Below, one piece after another: positions 1-15,100 of a stretch of DNA of 64,000 bases; within the stretch, counting starts at the first letter, position 1, and every line of letters begins with the position of its first letter. A program made the position numbers and the translations under genes. Under the pieces are notes generated by a model. It was not told where the DNA came from, made no database searches, and saw only the letters and a list, made by a program, of their open reading frames with translations. Source of the stretch: Serilophus lunatus (lineage: Eukaryota; Chordata; Aves; Passeriformes; Eurylaimidae); assembly GCA_013399895.1 (NCBI GenBank), contig VXBA01001607.1:233112-297111 (forward strand), given 5' to 3'.

Positions 1-35
1 CCCCCGGCGCTGACGGCTCTCTGCTCTTTCCGCAG

Positions 36-129
36 GCATCCTCGGGGCCGTGGCCGTGTACCTGGTGGTGGGATACGGCGCGTCCCTGCTCTGCAACATC
101 ATCGGCTTCGGCTACCCCGCCTACGTGTC
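36..129 (+). CDS. REEP5: REEP5 coding exon 2
   Basis: The acceptor is ctctttccgcag at 24-35 and the donor is gtgagt from 130. The exon is 94 bp and completes a Gly codon begun in exon 1. It encodes the first membrane hairpin (VYLVVGYGASLLCN, then GFGYPAY) and ends two bases into a Ser codon. Confidence 0.95.
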
Positions 130-3100
130 GTGAGTGTCGCGACTCCTGTCCCTCTTGCCGCGATGGTTTCCGTGTGTTGCGAAACCACATCCCTCGCGCC
201 GGTGCCGGGTCTGTCAGGGTGTCATCCCGGGGCCGTGCTCCCAAGTCTTGTTTTTCCCGCCCATCCCTTTCCATGTCCAGGTGCGAGGTGCTGGGCAAAG
301 AACGAGAGGCTTCTCCCACTTCTTCCATCTGGCCGGTGCTACGTCATAAATTCCAGATGGGAGATGTTGGGCAGTTTTTACACTTGAAAGCAGGTTTCTG
401 TAGCGCTTTGGTTTTTGGGTTTGGGTTCCCAGCTTTTCGATCTTCAGCGGAAAGCTGGATCTTACCCGGCTGCTGGTGACAGGAGGGAGAATCGCTGTTG
501 TAACGGTGTTGCTAAAACTCTCACTGATGTTTTAGAGTTGGGGACACTCCCGGGTCGGCGGGAAGGAATTAGTGCAGTCTCAGCATCTGTCTGATACAAA
601 GTACTGGTAATGTAACAGGGCCGTATTTTTCAGTGCTGTTTACTCCAAGCCCACCTAACTGATGAGAAGGAGAGGGAACGGAAAACACTGTAACTCCTCT
701 TGAGTGTAAAAGACTTTTAAATGCTTCATTTTTCAAAGGAAGGCCTCCTTAGATACAGAACATCTTACCTTTCACATGCCTTGTACTTTTCTTAGACCAA
801 AATGTCTTTCCTATTGAGTAAGGCCACAGTGGAATATGTTCCAAAGGACTGCAGAAATGTACTAAATAAAACCTCCTGTGTAACCTAATACATTCATAAA
901 ATGGAAGTCCTTCCCAGCTGTACTGCTATTTTGTTGAAATACAGTGCTTGCCTTTAATATAGCTCTACTTAAATACAGTCAGCAGCTTTTAAGAATACGT
1001 TCTCTGTAATTGGATCCTGGGCAACGAAAAATCAGTTCCTTCACTTTTATTTTTTCAGCGATATGAAAGATCTGTATAGTTGGATCCATATAGATGAAAC
1101 ATGATTGTGATGCTTAAAACCAGACAATACTTTTCTAAATACCCTTTTTAATATTCACTGATTTAGGAGGTTATAGGTCAAGAACTCTGGAGCAGCTTAT
1201 GTTTTGTTTTCTAAAAGGTAATTTTAGTGAAAAGATTTGTTTAAAATATTATTTCATTAAAATCTGAAAGTGAAAATACTAGCCAACAAAGCTTCAAAAC
1301 CTTAAAATAGCTATGTAGGAATTATGTTTATATAATATTGTATGTCTGAGTTAGGTCACTTTTAAAATTATGTAATTACTTTCTAAAATCCTATTTAAAT
1401 TTTTTTATTTGCTTTGAAATAGGTTGAGGATTCAATTTTAAATATTCCACAATGCTACAATAGTGAATAAATTGATAAAACAAGTTCTTAGTAATGCAGA
1501 AGCAAGACAGAAGGAAATATGTATTAATAGGACTCCTCTTACAATTTTTTTTTTTTCTAACAAACGTGGAAAATTTTTTAAAAATATTTTTGTAGAGTTT
1601 CTACCCTTTTTTATATCAGAAAATGGTTTTACTTGTGTCTTAATGTGAAAAGTTACCTCCCATATGTTAGTACTGTGAGGTGTTTTGGTCTGATTTTGGT
1701 GGGTTTTTTAAAGAATGGGATAATTGTCTTTGGATACAAATTTTTATTAAACAAAAAAATATGCTGAATAGCATGCATATGAATACAATGCCAGTTCTGT
1801 TTCTCCCAGCTCATGGTCAGGTAATGCTTTTCCTTCAGCTGCTTTTTTAGTGCTGCAACATTTATATGAGAGAATTACAGTGTTGGCTGGAAATTCTAAT
1901 TTCAAATGCATGTGATGTGCTGCATGTCAGCGTCTTTCAGTGGCAGCCTGCAGACAGGTTCCAGCTCATGGAGCAGCCTGCTAACAGCACAGGTGGTCTC
2001 AATCCCCTCCCCAGCCCTTCCTTCCCAAGTCCAGAGCTGGTACATAGTGTTTTCCCACGTGTTGCTCTGCCTGCTTTTGTTTTTGCTGCTCTGGATCATG
2101 TACTGCAGTCAAGGTGGTGTTCCACACACTCTTAAAGCACAGAGTCTCAAAGCATAAAGAACACATAGCCACAGTGGTTTGTTTATTCCTTTCTCCTATT
2201 TGGTCTGTCCTCTTTGAAAAGGCAGCTGAAGAGCCCTCTGTACGAACTAACAGTAGTGAATTTGCTTCCTAGCATTGGACAGAAAACAGTTTTCTGATGT
2301 TTTCATCTGGTGCATACTCTCTCAAATGCTACAAAAGCTGTGGCTTCTGGAAGAGATCGGTAGTTGTAAATGGAATGTATTGTGCAGGGTGTTAGTTTGA
2401 TATTTACACAGGTGTTCCGACAATGGAACCAAGCCTGAAATGTCTGAGAAAGGTACTGAAAGAGAAAAAGCAGATTACTTTTCCCCAGACAACTTATTTT
2501 CTCCTGTTGTGAAGGAGGTCAGTGTATCATTTCTCCATTGTCAATGACTGAATTGTTTAAATTGAGAAACAATGAGTCATAGAATGGTTTGGGTTGGAAG
2601 GAACCTTAAAGGTCATCTAGTTCCAGCCCCCCTGCCATGGGCAGGGACAAAATGTTGACTGGGTCGGGCTTCTCTTCAGCAGAAAAGACATTCGTGAAGG
2701 AGTGGGGCTGATGTCTGTGTTCTGCAAGGGACAACACCTCCTGTTCTTGCAGTTGTTTAAAATGACAAACAGGCTTCTGGGTAGATGACCTGCTGGCATG
2801 TTCCAAATCTGTTTATTGGGGTTTCAGCTCTAGGTTATTTTGGTCATGGTAGTTACTGTTCACCTCTATGCTGGTCTGAAAGAAAATACATCAGAAATTA
2901 AACACTTTCAGAGAAGGATGCTCAGCTTAGATTTCAGCCTGTCCACACATGAAACCCGGACAGTTTTGTGGATGTGCAGGCCTTGTATAATTCTGCAGTT
3001 TATTTTCTTTGGTTTGTGTCATTCTCTGTGTTCACTGTCAGTGTGTGCCATGCAGCAGGTGTGAATTTCACTGGAGAAACGCTGGAGGCTGTAGCCGCCA

Positions 3101-6100
3101 GGGTTAGATGTAGCAGATGGTGTGAAGGGGTACAGCTGCAGCTGCACTGCTGCCCACTTTCACATCCCTGTGGCTCAAAGCCAGTGTGAGGGGAGGGGGC
3201 AATACCTTACTTAAAGCCTGATGCAGCTTCTGGCAAACACAGCTGTTTCCCTCCTCATTCTGCCTTGTTCACCTTCACCTTTGGTTTGTGTAAGTCTTAA
3301 GTAGTTGTGTGCATAGAGGAGTTTCTTCTTTAACAATACAAACCCCTCCCATAAATCTGAGTCTATGACATGTCACAACAAGGGCCCGACTGAGCCTCTT
3401 AATGTAGGCAAAATTAAACAGTAGTTTTCTGGCTGTTTCTCAGTAAGTCAGACAATCTCCAGTCTCATTCCATAAAAATTCTATAAGATGAAACAGAATA
3501 ATTCATTTTAAGTTGAAATCTAATACTTGCTTGCAGACTTTTGTAGACCAAAATTGAGAAGTTTTGATGCAAAAAAGTAGAAAAGTATACTAGCATTGAA
3601 AGGTCTACCACAAATGATAGAGGCACTTCCTATACTTCTAGCAAGCTTTAAGTACATGAAGCAATAATCAGGCTAGCAGATGGAAAAAGTGAGTGTTGGC
3701 AAGTAGGAAAATACCATTGCCAGCATTTTCACTGCTTCTTTAAACTTTCCAAAGCTAGCGTGCTTAAATGTAGCTCCACCCATAGCTAGTGGTGGTTAAC
3801 TGCCTCAGAAAAATTAGAGTGTGAGCAGGAAGGGAGCCTTTGATGACTAAGAAATGCGTGCAAAGGGTTAGAAATTTCCTAAGTGCTGTCATGTTTGGTT
3901 TAAAAATTGCGAAGATGAAAATAGCTGTGGGCAGTAAAATGTCTGAACTTATTACTAGTGTCTTCAAGAGTGAAAAAATAGTGTAGTACAATCATGCCTC
4001 TCTCTGCTTTGGCTACTTTAATGGTGTTACTTCACTTTAGCTGTTTTTACTGTGCAAATACCGCTCGTGGCATTTTACAAGCAGGAAACAATCCAGGTGC
4101 ATTTAGTATAAACACTCAGTTCAGGTCTTAATTTGAATGTTGCCATGGTGTCTTGAGTCTGTCACCTAGTTCCTTTGCCTATTTCCTACCTTTAAAACAG
4201 GAACATTGATTTTCTTCGGTCATAGTTATTTAGAAAACATAAAATCCTTCCTGTATTTATTGAGAGCCAAGGCAGCAAATTTCCTTTCTCTTAGCAGGTT
4301 TTATGGCACATGCTTACTTTTTTCCATCATGAAAAATTATGCATGATGTGCTAAGGTTCAGAAGTAATCCTTTGCTGCTGCTTTATAAATGTGATTTGAG
4401 AGAGTTGATATATCTAACCAGATTCACAACACCCAGTCTAAATATAAGCAGAAAATTTCCAAATCTGTCTGGACATGTGCTGTTTTCTCTCATGGCTGAT
4501 AATCTTTTTGTGGGACTTCAGACACTGAAAAGTACGTTTTGACCTTTTTTTGTACATATTCTGTCAAATCAGTTTATCCAGGCATACTCACTTTTTGTCT
4601 TTTAGATTTTAGAGTGCCACATTTAAAACAAAAGCAGCCTTAGCTGTTGGTTGGACAGATTATGTGCTTTCCTTCTGGAGACAGCAAGTGCTGAGATGCA
4701 GAGAAATCTAATACTACAACTGTAGGAAGATTTGAATTTTTCTTCCATATCTTAAATTTAGCCCAAAAATTTAAAGGTATTTGTTATACTGATGGGTCCA
4801 CTCTGAATTAAGGCACTGACGCATCTCAATTCCAGCAGAAGAACCAGCATGTGTGTAGGAATGTGTTTTGAGGAAGCTAGTTTTGACTTGAGTCAGAGCT
4901 GGGGAACAGACTCGTCGGCTGGACCTACAAATACTCATAACAGGAGAAAGAGGGACAAGAACGAGTAGAGAGCAATGAAATAAAAGTATTGATGCTTCCC
5001 CCTCCCCACCCCAGGAATCTAGCTTTGTTCTGAGTGAGCACCTGCTTCACTGGTGAGCAAAATTACCTCTGCTCCTTTTGCTGCCTCAGTCTCCATTTCC
5101 TTTTAAGAGATACAGGTAGAACCCTTTGTACTACCCTCATGCAGTTTGTTTGGGTCTTCTGATAGTCTCTGTTCCTTCATGGACAGTGAAGCCCTCCCCC
5201 CACCTCCCGCCTTGCTATCCTTCATGAATTTGCCTGCTGCCATCTGCTAGATACACAAAATTCTGAGAGAAGGGAATGGTAGAATTGCATGCAGCTGTTG
5301 TGTAAGTGCAGTTGGCAGGAAGATCTTTTCGGTATCTGCAAATGGCAGCCAGTGAGGAGGAGGAAAGATAGAAGACAGAAGGCTTTTAGCTGATGGATGA
5401 AAATGTAGAAGACAAAATGATAAAGTGAATCCAAATACACAGGTACTTGTTATATTGAAATGATGTGAGATGGCAGGGGCAGCCAGCCAAGAGGAGTCTG
5501 AAATGAGGATACGAGGGAGGCACCAAGCTGAGGAGATCTCTGGAGTGTTGATTCTGTGTATCTGGATAGATAGCTAAAAGTAAATTATTTTATAGCATGC
5601 TGTAAAGAGTTGGGGCTCATCAGTAATTGCAAGGTCTAGAAGTATAGGTATTTTCTGGGGTTTTTTTAGAAAAAATATTCACTTGGCTAAGAGGGTGACA
5701 AATATTCCTGGCTACTCATTGAGTATAGCACTGATTAGAAAATGTAAGGAAAATGGTCCAGTCTTTCCTAACTAAAACATGAGCACTGAGTATAAGGAAA
5801 AACGATCTTTTGTCGCAAACTTATTAACTATATTTATACAAGAGTAATCAGGTGTATTGCAACCTTGTAAATTGCAGGGATAAGAGTGATCACTTTACAT
5901 GAGACTACAGCAATAAAGTTTGTAATTTCTTTATTTCTGCAATCCACATCTGGACTCAGATCAATAAAACCCCCACCTGAAACTCATACTTAGCCTGGGA
6001 GTACTATGTGTGTTAATTAACTGTAAACAATGATTTGTTATGCCAGAAGTAGTTCAGGAGTAACTCTCTTCTTGGAAAAGAGATGATTTTTTGTTGTCGA

Positions 6101-9100
6101 ATTGAGTCAGATGCTTTAAGTGAAAGAACTCTACTTGGCAACTTCCTAAAATTAGACCAGTTTCTGTTACTATCAGGTAACAGGATCAAGTAACTACACA
6201 TGATCTAGCATTCAGTTTGCCTGATTGTAGGATGCACAAGGTCAGGACTGAGCCAGTGCTCTGATACTGCAGCTACACAGAGGGCAGAACATGACAACGC
6301 TGGCTCTTCCCTGCTGGCACCATAGCTAGAGGGGTTATCAGGGAACAGAGCCGGCTAAAAATTGAGCTTTTCTTGGCTCTCCATCTCTGCACAAGTTGCA
6401 GTGCTGGCCCACAGCAGGCCCTTTTCAGTGTTGGACAGGCATCATGTTTCTAAAATAACTGAGCTGTTCCTAGTGACTGCTGTTAGCTCCAGTGTGCAGA
6501 ACTACTGTAAATAGTTGTTTGAGGCCTTATTAAAGTCCTCTATAGTCAATGTGTAAGCACTTTAAAAAATACTTTGTGATATGTAATTACTACACATAAA
6601 TAACATGGAATTTAGTCAAATCAGTGTTAGACAAAATTATAAAAACATGACAGTATCACTTTTCTTTTTAAATTTGACGCTATAGTCTTTGGATGGTCCT
6701 TAATTTGTTAGGAAATCTTAATGGTATGTGCTACTGAGGCTGACTTACTTGTTCTTGCAAAATAGATGTAACCTAAAAGAAGGCAATCCTAAAGCTGGAG
6801 GTAGTGTCAGTGTCTCTTGGTCTGGATCTTTTTACTTATTGATGATGGTTACATTTTGAATATCAGGCTGATTGATTCATGATTTAATATGGAGAAGAAT
6901 AAAATGTTCTTTCTTTGAAGTAATATCTATGATGTCTCTCCTAACGTTAATTTAATTGTACAGGGCATTACACCAAGATAATACCCGTAGAATAACTAAA
7001 GGACTAAGTTTTATTATGGTGTGATTCTCATGTTGGAAAGAGTGCAGTTATAAAAGGATAAAATTCCCTATCTGTTCAGATATTCTCCATAATATATCAG
7101 CATAAGATATCTGTCCTTGTTCTTGGACAAGTATTCCTTTCTGTGATTTACTATTGAAGTAGTGTGTAAGCACCAAGGGGTGGGATAAATTAAAAGGGCA
7201 AAAGCTAACAGGGATATATTACACTGGACTTCCACTGACAGACTCATCTGAGGGACATATTCCCCATTCAGAGGCAGAACATTTGTCAAATACTTGCCTT
7301 TCTTTGACTTCAGTTAAAACCTTAATTCCCTGCAGACTCTGCTGTATCCTGCTTTTTCCTTGCTCCCACTTTCTCTTGACTGGGACTGGAGTCATGGCTA
7401 CTTGGTGCAGTTTTGAGCTGATGTGGCTATTACCTTGGTGGGTGTGGTAGGAGTCTGCACCTGAGCTCGACAGCTTGATCCATGCTGCCTATAGATCAGA
7501 CCATTGTAGTAGGAGGGAAAATGTGATGTTCCCTACAGTGTGTAGGGGAACAATCACGTGTGGGCTTAATGCTGCATATCTCAGCTGGCTAAATCAGATG
7601 GGGTTTTGGCTACTTGTACTACTGCTGCTTGTGACTGTCTGGCAATAAAAGCATGTTGTTCATGTACCCCCCTAAGGAACTACAGCAGCAGATGGTGAAT
7701 GTTTAAAGGGAGCACGCCCCTGGCACTGCATTTAGGGACTCTCAAAGGCCATTTGTTTCTGCAGGAGAGAAGATAAATGAGCGTGGCCCATTAACACAGC
7801 GATATGCCATCTGCCCTTTGCCACAGAATTGGAGATTCTAAGCTCTTTCTTCTTATGAAAGCTGATTTTCATGATCACTGAGGTGACTTTAATGATATTC
7901 AAAAAATTAAACAATGCTCCCTTAAATCCGTGTATGGCTTTAGATGGTGACTGGAAAACGGCAAGGCTGTTGTTGGTTTCACTGCAAAGTATTTTCTCAC
8001 AGATACCAACCTAGCATGCTTATCGTGGTAAAATCAACCTTACCCTATACGTCTCTAATAGAGGAATTGTCAGAACTAAAGAAATTCACATGGTGAACTT
8101 CTACAGCAAGTTTTTCTTCATTCAGAGAAACTTCACAATTGTTTCCTTTCTCTGCCCCATTTATCCACCAGTCCTAGTATCCCTGCTAGTCCTAGTACTT
8201 TTTCTTTGCCTCCAGAAATATAGTTTCACACCTTGAACATAGATCAGTACCCCTCTTCCTCAGTGTAGGCCCAGAAAAAATGTGGTTTATAGTGGGAGCA
8301 GGAGCAGCTGAAGTTGGCATTGCCCTTCAGCAGACTGCTTTGGACTCCCGTTGTATGTGTTTCCCAACGATAAAACCTGTTCTTCCAGTTGTGCTGATGC
8401 TGTACTTCAGTAAGAGCGCCTTGTTGTGCATGAGGGGGTATGGCAAGGGCTGGTGCTTTTCCAGTTGCAGGACACTGCTGACCAGCCACAAACCGCAAAT
8501 GTTAAGTATCAGATCCTCATATTGGATTTCAAAGTAATTCAATCCAGTAGCTATGCCAGTTTTGTCTGCACGTGGTGATTTTACCTGTGCTTCTGCTAAA
8601 ATGTAAGGCAAGTCACATAAGTGATTTCCCTTAACTCTCCCTTCCTCCCCCCTTATTTACAGTATTAGGAAGTGATGGAATACGCAGGGTTTCTCAATTC
8701 ACAAACCAGGAAATGGACTCTCCAATTTCTGTTTTGTAAACTTCTCCAAAACTCTGCCTTTCATAGGGAACTAAAACTCTGCATCTCTGATATATCCCAC
8801 AGGTGCTGCTTAAGTAACACAAATAGCTGATATTAAAGGAATAAATGATAGGAGAATAAAACTAAATTCATTAAACTGAGTCTACAGGTTTTAATCCTAT
8901 GGAATGAGTGGAGAGGACAAATGCTTTTTAATACTCTTAAGCTTCACATTATCAGGCTTAGATTTGATAGCATTTCCTTTTAAAACTTCTTACAGTGCTA
9001 ATCTGGAACTTAGTGAGTCCAGAGCCTCCACTTCACTACTTTTACTGAAGGAGCACAAGTGCATTTTTCAGCTTCCAATTTTTAGTATTGTATAAACTTG

Positions 9101-12100
9101 AATGGCATTCTCCTAGGAGTTGGAGAACAAAAGACCATTAAATCATTGTGCAGAAAGCCCAATACTTTACTAGAGGCTGCTTCACCTTGTTTTTAATACT
9201 GTAATCTAAAAAAAAACCAGACTTTGGGAGTCCTGTAGGAATTGATTTCTAGATCAAAACAATTAGTGGTGCATTAGGGGTGATCATTTTCATAGCTTGA
9301 GTACCTTTTCTTTTTGAAGTGTGACGTGAGGAAAAGTTGGTATGCTCAAAGATCTTGGCACATTGTCTGTATGATGGGTACTAATTAGTTGCCTTAGAGT
9401 AATTAAATTATGAGGATTCATGTGTAGCAAGTAATCTGAGTCATAATAACTTCACTGTTAAAGATGCTACTGTTCTGCTCACGATTTTGTTGTTTTCTTT
9501 TTCCTTTCAGAATCAAGGCCATTGAAAGCCCCAACAAAGACGATGACACACAGTGGCTGACTTACTGGGTTGTGTATGGTGTTTTCAGCATAGCTGAATT
9601 CTTCTCTGATATCTTTCTGTCCTGGTTCCCTTTCTACTACATGCTGAAGGTATGTCAGCTCATGTGACCCCTCTCCTAAAATGAGATGTTGATTTAATGC
9701 CTCCAAGAATGGGTAGATGACAGCAGATTCATTTGGAATCATTTCAGGGTCACACCTTAATTTTAGATGCTGGTTATGTGTAATTTAGTACTATGAGGAT
9801 GATCTGTTTACAGCTGACAGTTTTGTGAAGCAAGAGGGGAAGTTGGGATGGGTAGCAATGAAAGGTCTCCTGTGTTTTAGGAAAAAAGGGACAGTGTAAC
9901 TCTCCCATTAAAAAAAACCCCTTTGTCTTGGCTTCAAGTAAATTTGAAAAAATTGACACATGGTGAACCCCAGAGAATGGCTCTGTTTTTAAGTACATTT
10001 GTTGAAGTGGAGACTAAAATCATGAAGGCAGCAAAGGGAGGTATCTATCTATGCTACTGTGAGCAAAGAAGAAAGTTGCAACACAATGAGAGTTTTGAGC
10101 CCTACAGACTTAATTTCTAATTAACAGTTAAATTAACAGTTTCCTGAAAGCAATCAATAGGCATGAGAGGAGCTCCTTGCTAATGCGTATTTATCTGTGT
10201 GATTTGACTACCAAAAATGATTTGATTCATGTGCTCCAAGCTTTGTTTGTGAACTAAGGTGTCAATCAACTTTAACATGTTAAATTATTCTAGGAGATAG
10301 CTGATTACTGTGTATGCTGCTGAGTAGAAGACATTCTAGCTTGCTGGAGAATCCACTGTTTAGCTTAAAGAACTGTTATCTATTTTCTGGTTCAGTGGGC
10401 TGTTCTTCTTTTCCTTTTGCTTTGTTAGCCTGGTTTAGTCCCTCTGAAGTTCCTGAAAGGATTTGATTGTCTGCTGTTCTGGTGGGGTCATTTAAAATTT
10501 TAACAGTAAGACCTGATGACACCTAAAGCTCTTTCCAGGAAATGCCATATTTTATAGGTAAAAATTGACTTGGACATCTTGGTTACACCTCTGCATTGTT
10601 CTATTTGAATCTTTCAACTGTGACAATCATTTGGAAATTATTTCCTTGTCTCCCTAAGAAAAAGCACATTTAAACTACTGCTTCAAACCAATCGTATTCT
10701 GATCTACTATTGTTGAAGTTTAGCATGGGTAACACGTGCGAAGGTTTTACTAGTTTAATATATCAAGGCCAAGCCCAGTGGTGACCAAACTACAGGTATT
10801 TCTGATCTGAATAGGATCCAGAGGGTCTCTTTATGGCACTGGAAGAATCTGTTCTTCTCCACTTACACAGTTAATTCACATCGCCAACTTCACTTTACAG
10901 TTTAGCAGGATTATGGCTTTCACCCATTGTCTGCAGGGGTGTATATTTACAATTCTGAATTCACAGAGTATATTTTCAGAGCTTCTTTTCCAACTTCTGG
11001 TGGTAAAAGATGTGGTGATTATTTCTTCATGCTAACACAGTTCTCTTTCTGAGGAGCACCTGAGTGAAATTCGGGTTGACCTAACAAATAAAGACCACAG
11101 ATGGCTCTGACAAAAATGTACCAAAGTGCCAACATTTACAGACACTGTTGAATCAAGAGAAAGGTACTTTTCTCAGTTCTGCAGAAGCAAACACAAGGAA
11201 GTAATGGTGTAAATACACAGCTTTCTGTGATAGTTGCAGGAGGCACAATAGAAATCAAGTATTTACTCTTGGTGGTAGTTAATGGGATTGGTTTGCTTTT
11301 GTTACACAAAGGCAGCCAGGTGTTGCCTGAGAATCAGAATGCAGTACTGGCTGGGTGGAAGGATGGAAGTTACTTCACAGGGGGAAAAGGAGGAAGCAGG
11401 CAGCTTCCACAGTTTAGTCGACCTGTGAACCCTCATAGTGTAGTTTATAATGTCTCAATGTCTTTTTATGAAGTAGGAGCCCAGACACATGATCCATGAA
11501 CATTTTGAGCTTGCTTTCATTTTCAAAATGTGGTAAATTTGACTATTCATGTTTTTTTGATACAGCTTGCAGCTTCCACTCCCAACTGAGATTTAAGTGC
11601 TCAGTGTTTCTAGACACCTTCATGTGCGTGGCTGAGACACTGATCACAGCTGCTCCCATAGTCCCCTGAGTCCAGAGTCCAGGCTCTGTCACTTCTACGT
11701 TTTCAGCATAGTAGAAGATTTTACAGGTGGGAGAAAGGTCTATTGAAAAGCTCCTTTGAATATTTTATGACAACCTCATACATTTTTGTCCTCCAGATAA
11801 AAACTCTTTGGAGATTTCTTGGATTTTTGTGGGCTTTCTTTTTGGTAATGCCCACTTCTTATTTACCTGTTTGTTGTTTTGTTTTTGTTTTTCCTCTGAA
11901 GCACAAAACTTTCATGCAACTAATGATTTCATGTGTATGTGATTTGATATTTTATACTTCTGTTAATGATGTAAAGATTCCTGTGGCATTCTAGTGTTAA
12001 AGTACAGTAGCCAGTAAAAGTAGCAGCTAATCATCCTAGGAGTATTCTTGCGGGTGAGAAGGACAGAAACTCCTTATTCCACTAATTGTTTTGTCTCAAA

Positions 12101-15100
12101 ATACTATAATGTTGTTTCTGAACAAAATTAGTAGCAGAAACGCAATGCTGGGTGCAGCTGCAAGACAGTCATTCAGATGAAGCAGGAGGGTTTTGTGACC
12201 ACAGTAACCTGCAGCCTGACTCTGCTTCGGGACAGAGATCATCTTCTCTCACAATTGACTATGGATTAAAAATGAAGAGCTACTTCCATTAAAAATGAAC
12301 ACCTTGTTTTAATGACTGCAGCTGTCTAAGTAGGAGTCTGTTCATATTTGTGGCCATTTGAGGCTTTTCTTGTGTTTTGATCAAGTCTTCTGTCTGTAGA
12401 GACTTGGAGCTGGCCGTGGCCATGCTTACTGTGTTTCTCAGCTGCAGTCACTGCCTCTGCTGTAGTGCCAAACCCATCTGCATTCAATTTCGTGCTGCCA
12501 GGGTAAAAACAGCTGCCAGGAGCAGATCCAAGTGGGGTAGACTGAGCTCAGGTGACTGCCTAAGGAAGTCCCTTTATTGTCTAAATTCCATTTCCTCCTC
12601 TGGCTTGTCTGGAGGATTGCAAAGAATGTATTTCACGGGGTTTTTTCCCAGTTAACAGTCGTATTGTTCTGAGCTGCTTACAAGCCTCATTATTTTTAAC
12701 AGCCAGTATTAGTTTAGTTTCATGAAAGATAAGGGGAAAATAAACTTGAGTTAGTAGTCTGACATTCTCAAGCTTTGAAAAGACTGAGACTTGCTGTTTC
12801 GGTATGTGTCCTCTAGAAATAGTATATCTGCATCTTTTTCAAAACCCATGTATATTTAAAAAATATTTGAAAAGAAATCCACAACTGTTTTTTTTTTCTT
12901 GTCTACACTCTGAAAAAGCTGTAAAATAAAAATTACTCATTTTGTTCTTAGACAAGAAAAGGGAAATTTCAATTTCCTTTAGTTTCAGAGGAAGTTGGAC
13001 TCACATCTGATGGTTTTTCTATAAGAAAGGAGAATTAACATTTTTGTGTATTGGGAAAAGTGGAAAAACTATCAGCAATTGACCAGATATTCTTTAACAG
13101 AAAATGAAATCAGTATATTTCTCAGCTTTTAATGAAAGATAACATAATGCTATATATACTTTTTGTTGTATAAAGTTCCAAATAACAGATGCTTTTGAAA
13201 ATTGATATGGTGTCATTTTTCCCCTTTATTTGGTCTGACCATACTTAGTGAAGTTTCTTTAGTTGTTACTAATGCCAAATTTTATTGCATGTTTAATTAT
13301 TTCCTTTAATTCACTGGCATGTTCCTGGTGGGCATTCTCTCTGCTGGACACTTTACTTTGAAAAACCTTTTCTTTGTCTTCTGGGGAAACACTCTAGAGA
13401 AGACAAAGCCAACATGCTACAGATAGGAAGAGCAGAACCTATAGAACCTCCAGTCTCAATATCCCTTAGTGCAAAAAAAGAGAAAAACCGTAGGGGAGAT
13501 ATTACAGAATATTTGGAAGGCTTGTTTGAAGAAGACTATGTGTTTTATTTCCTTTCTGCTCAGAAATACGTGGAAATCCTCAAATATGGAATCCTGCCTA
13601 ACATGAAAACAAAGCACATTTTGACTGAGGCTGGAGTCGTTTTGTTTTGTGTTTTGAGAGAAGTTGATCTGTGAAAAGCTGTTATGCCTTATTTTATGGG
13701 GAGGCTTTTGCCATGGAATAATATAGTGATATTGGTGTACTGAAAGAACTGTACACATGCTGAGAAAATGTACTTAATTTTGTTGCAGTTTTATCCTGTA
13801 AAATATTTACATAGCTCAAACAAATTTAGTTATGGCACTTCCTGTCCTGTAAGTGTTTGATCTTGCTTTGCAGAGCTGGTTCTTTGTCGTGTATGCCAGT
13901 GAAACTGAAGCCAAATAAAAGTGCTTCCGTAGTATAGACAGATATTTGTAGTACATGTAATAACAGTCTTTCCAATCCCCTTTGTAATATGCAGAAGCAT
14001 TACCCCACTGTGGTGTTTGTTTGTTTTTTCTAGAGAGCAGATTCTGCTATAAAAGCTATACCTAAACTGTGCAATCCAAAAGTATTACCCTTGTCTGTGC
14101 ATTGTATGTAGCTTGGGTATATCTCTGCCCCCTGTCACTCTAGCTCTGTGTTACACACAATGTGATTATTTTCCCCACTGCATTTTCAAAGCAGCGAGGC
14201 AGAGAGTATGGGAATATGTTTTGGCTGAATTGAAGAGATTTAGGGACCCAGACTTTCAGTCAGGCCTGTGCCACAAGTATGACAAATATTCACAGACACT
14301 AATGTTTTTCCAACCAGGTTTTATAGATCTACCTTGAAAAGAACACCAACAAAAAAGTATGTGCAATCTTGATACCCCTGATACCGGATTAGATTTACTG
14401 CTGCAGCCCTCCTCCCTTGTCCTATCACTATCCATGAAATTATTCCCATGTAAAGATTTGCTGGCTGTAACTGTACTGGTGCACACTGGTTCCTGAACCT
14501 TGGCTGTGCAGAATGAAGGGGATGATGCACGGTTGCAAATATGCTCTATTCCATGGCAGTCCGGAAGGCACCTTGTCTCCCACTTGTTTCTGCTGCTTAG
14601 GCAGGTGCTTTTGTTCTTGTAGTGTGGCTTCCTGCTGTGGTGCATGGCCCCAAGCCCTTCCAATGGAGCAGAGTTTCTCTATCATCGGATTATCCGGCCT
14701 TTCTTCCTCAAGCACGAAGCTCAATTTGACAGTGTTGTTAAAGACCTGAAAGACAAGGCTGCAGAGACTGCAGACACCATCACTAAAGAGGGTGAGCAAA
14801 AGACCATTCACCAGTCACATCAAGCAGGGGGAATCTCCCTGGGCAGCTCTATTGTTACGGTTAATGTTCATCGTTTGGAGGAAAAAATAACAAAAAATTC
14901 TAAGAAGACTATGTAGATTATAACGGAGAAGTTAGATTTGGGTGAAGATACCAGGAAATGAGGGTTGCAGTGGATCTTACTGGTTGGAATTGCAAGAACG
15001 ACTGGAAAAAGTTGTATAGTTTGTGTGTCTTCCCACCACACATATGACAATAAATGTTCTCTCTAGAGGCAGGTCCAAACACACTTGTTGTTCAAGTGTA

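Larger units (their letters stand above)
130..9510 (+). other. REEP5: REEP5 intron 2
   Basis: A 9.4-kb AT-rich intron. The first few hundred bases are GC-rich, as expected close to a promoter. The only interspersed repeat I recognise is a short CR1 end at 2576-2652. Overlapping short open frames at 1866-2157 and 8244-8611 have no family I know. No RNA gene was seen. Confidence 0.85.

Noticed and set aside
1866..2157. Overlapping frames of 83-89 codons in REEP5 intron 2
   Set aside because: Open in several phases at once with no family match; best explained as chance in a slightly GC-richer patch.
14256..14811. Minus-strand frames of 135 and 123 codons
   Set aside because: They overlap REEP5 exon 4 in antisense and match no family.
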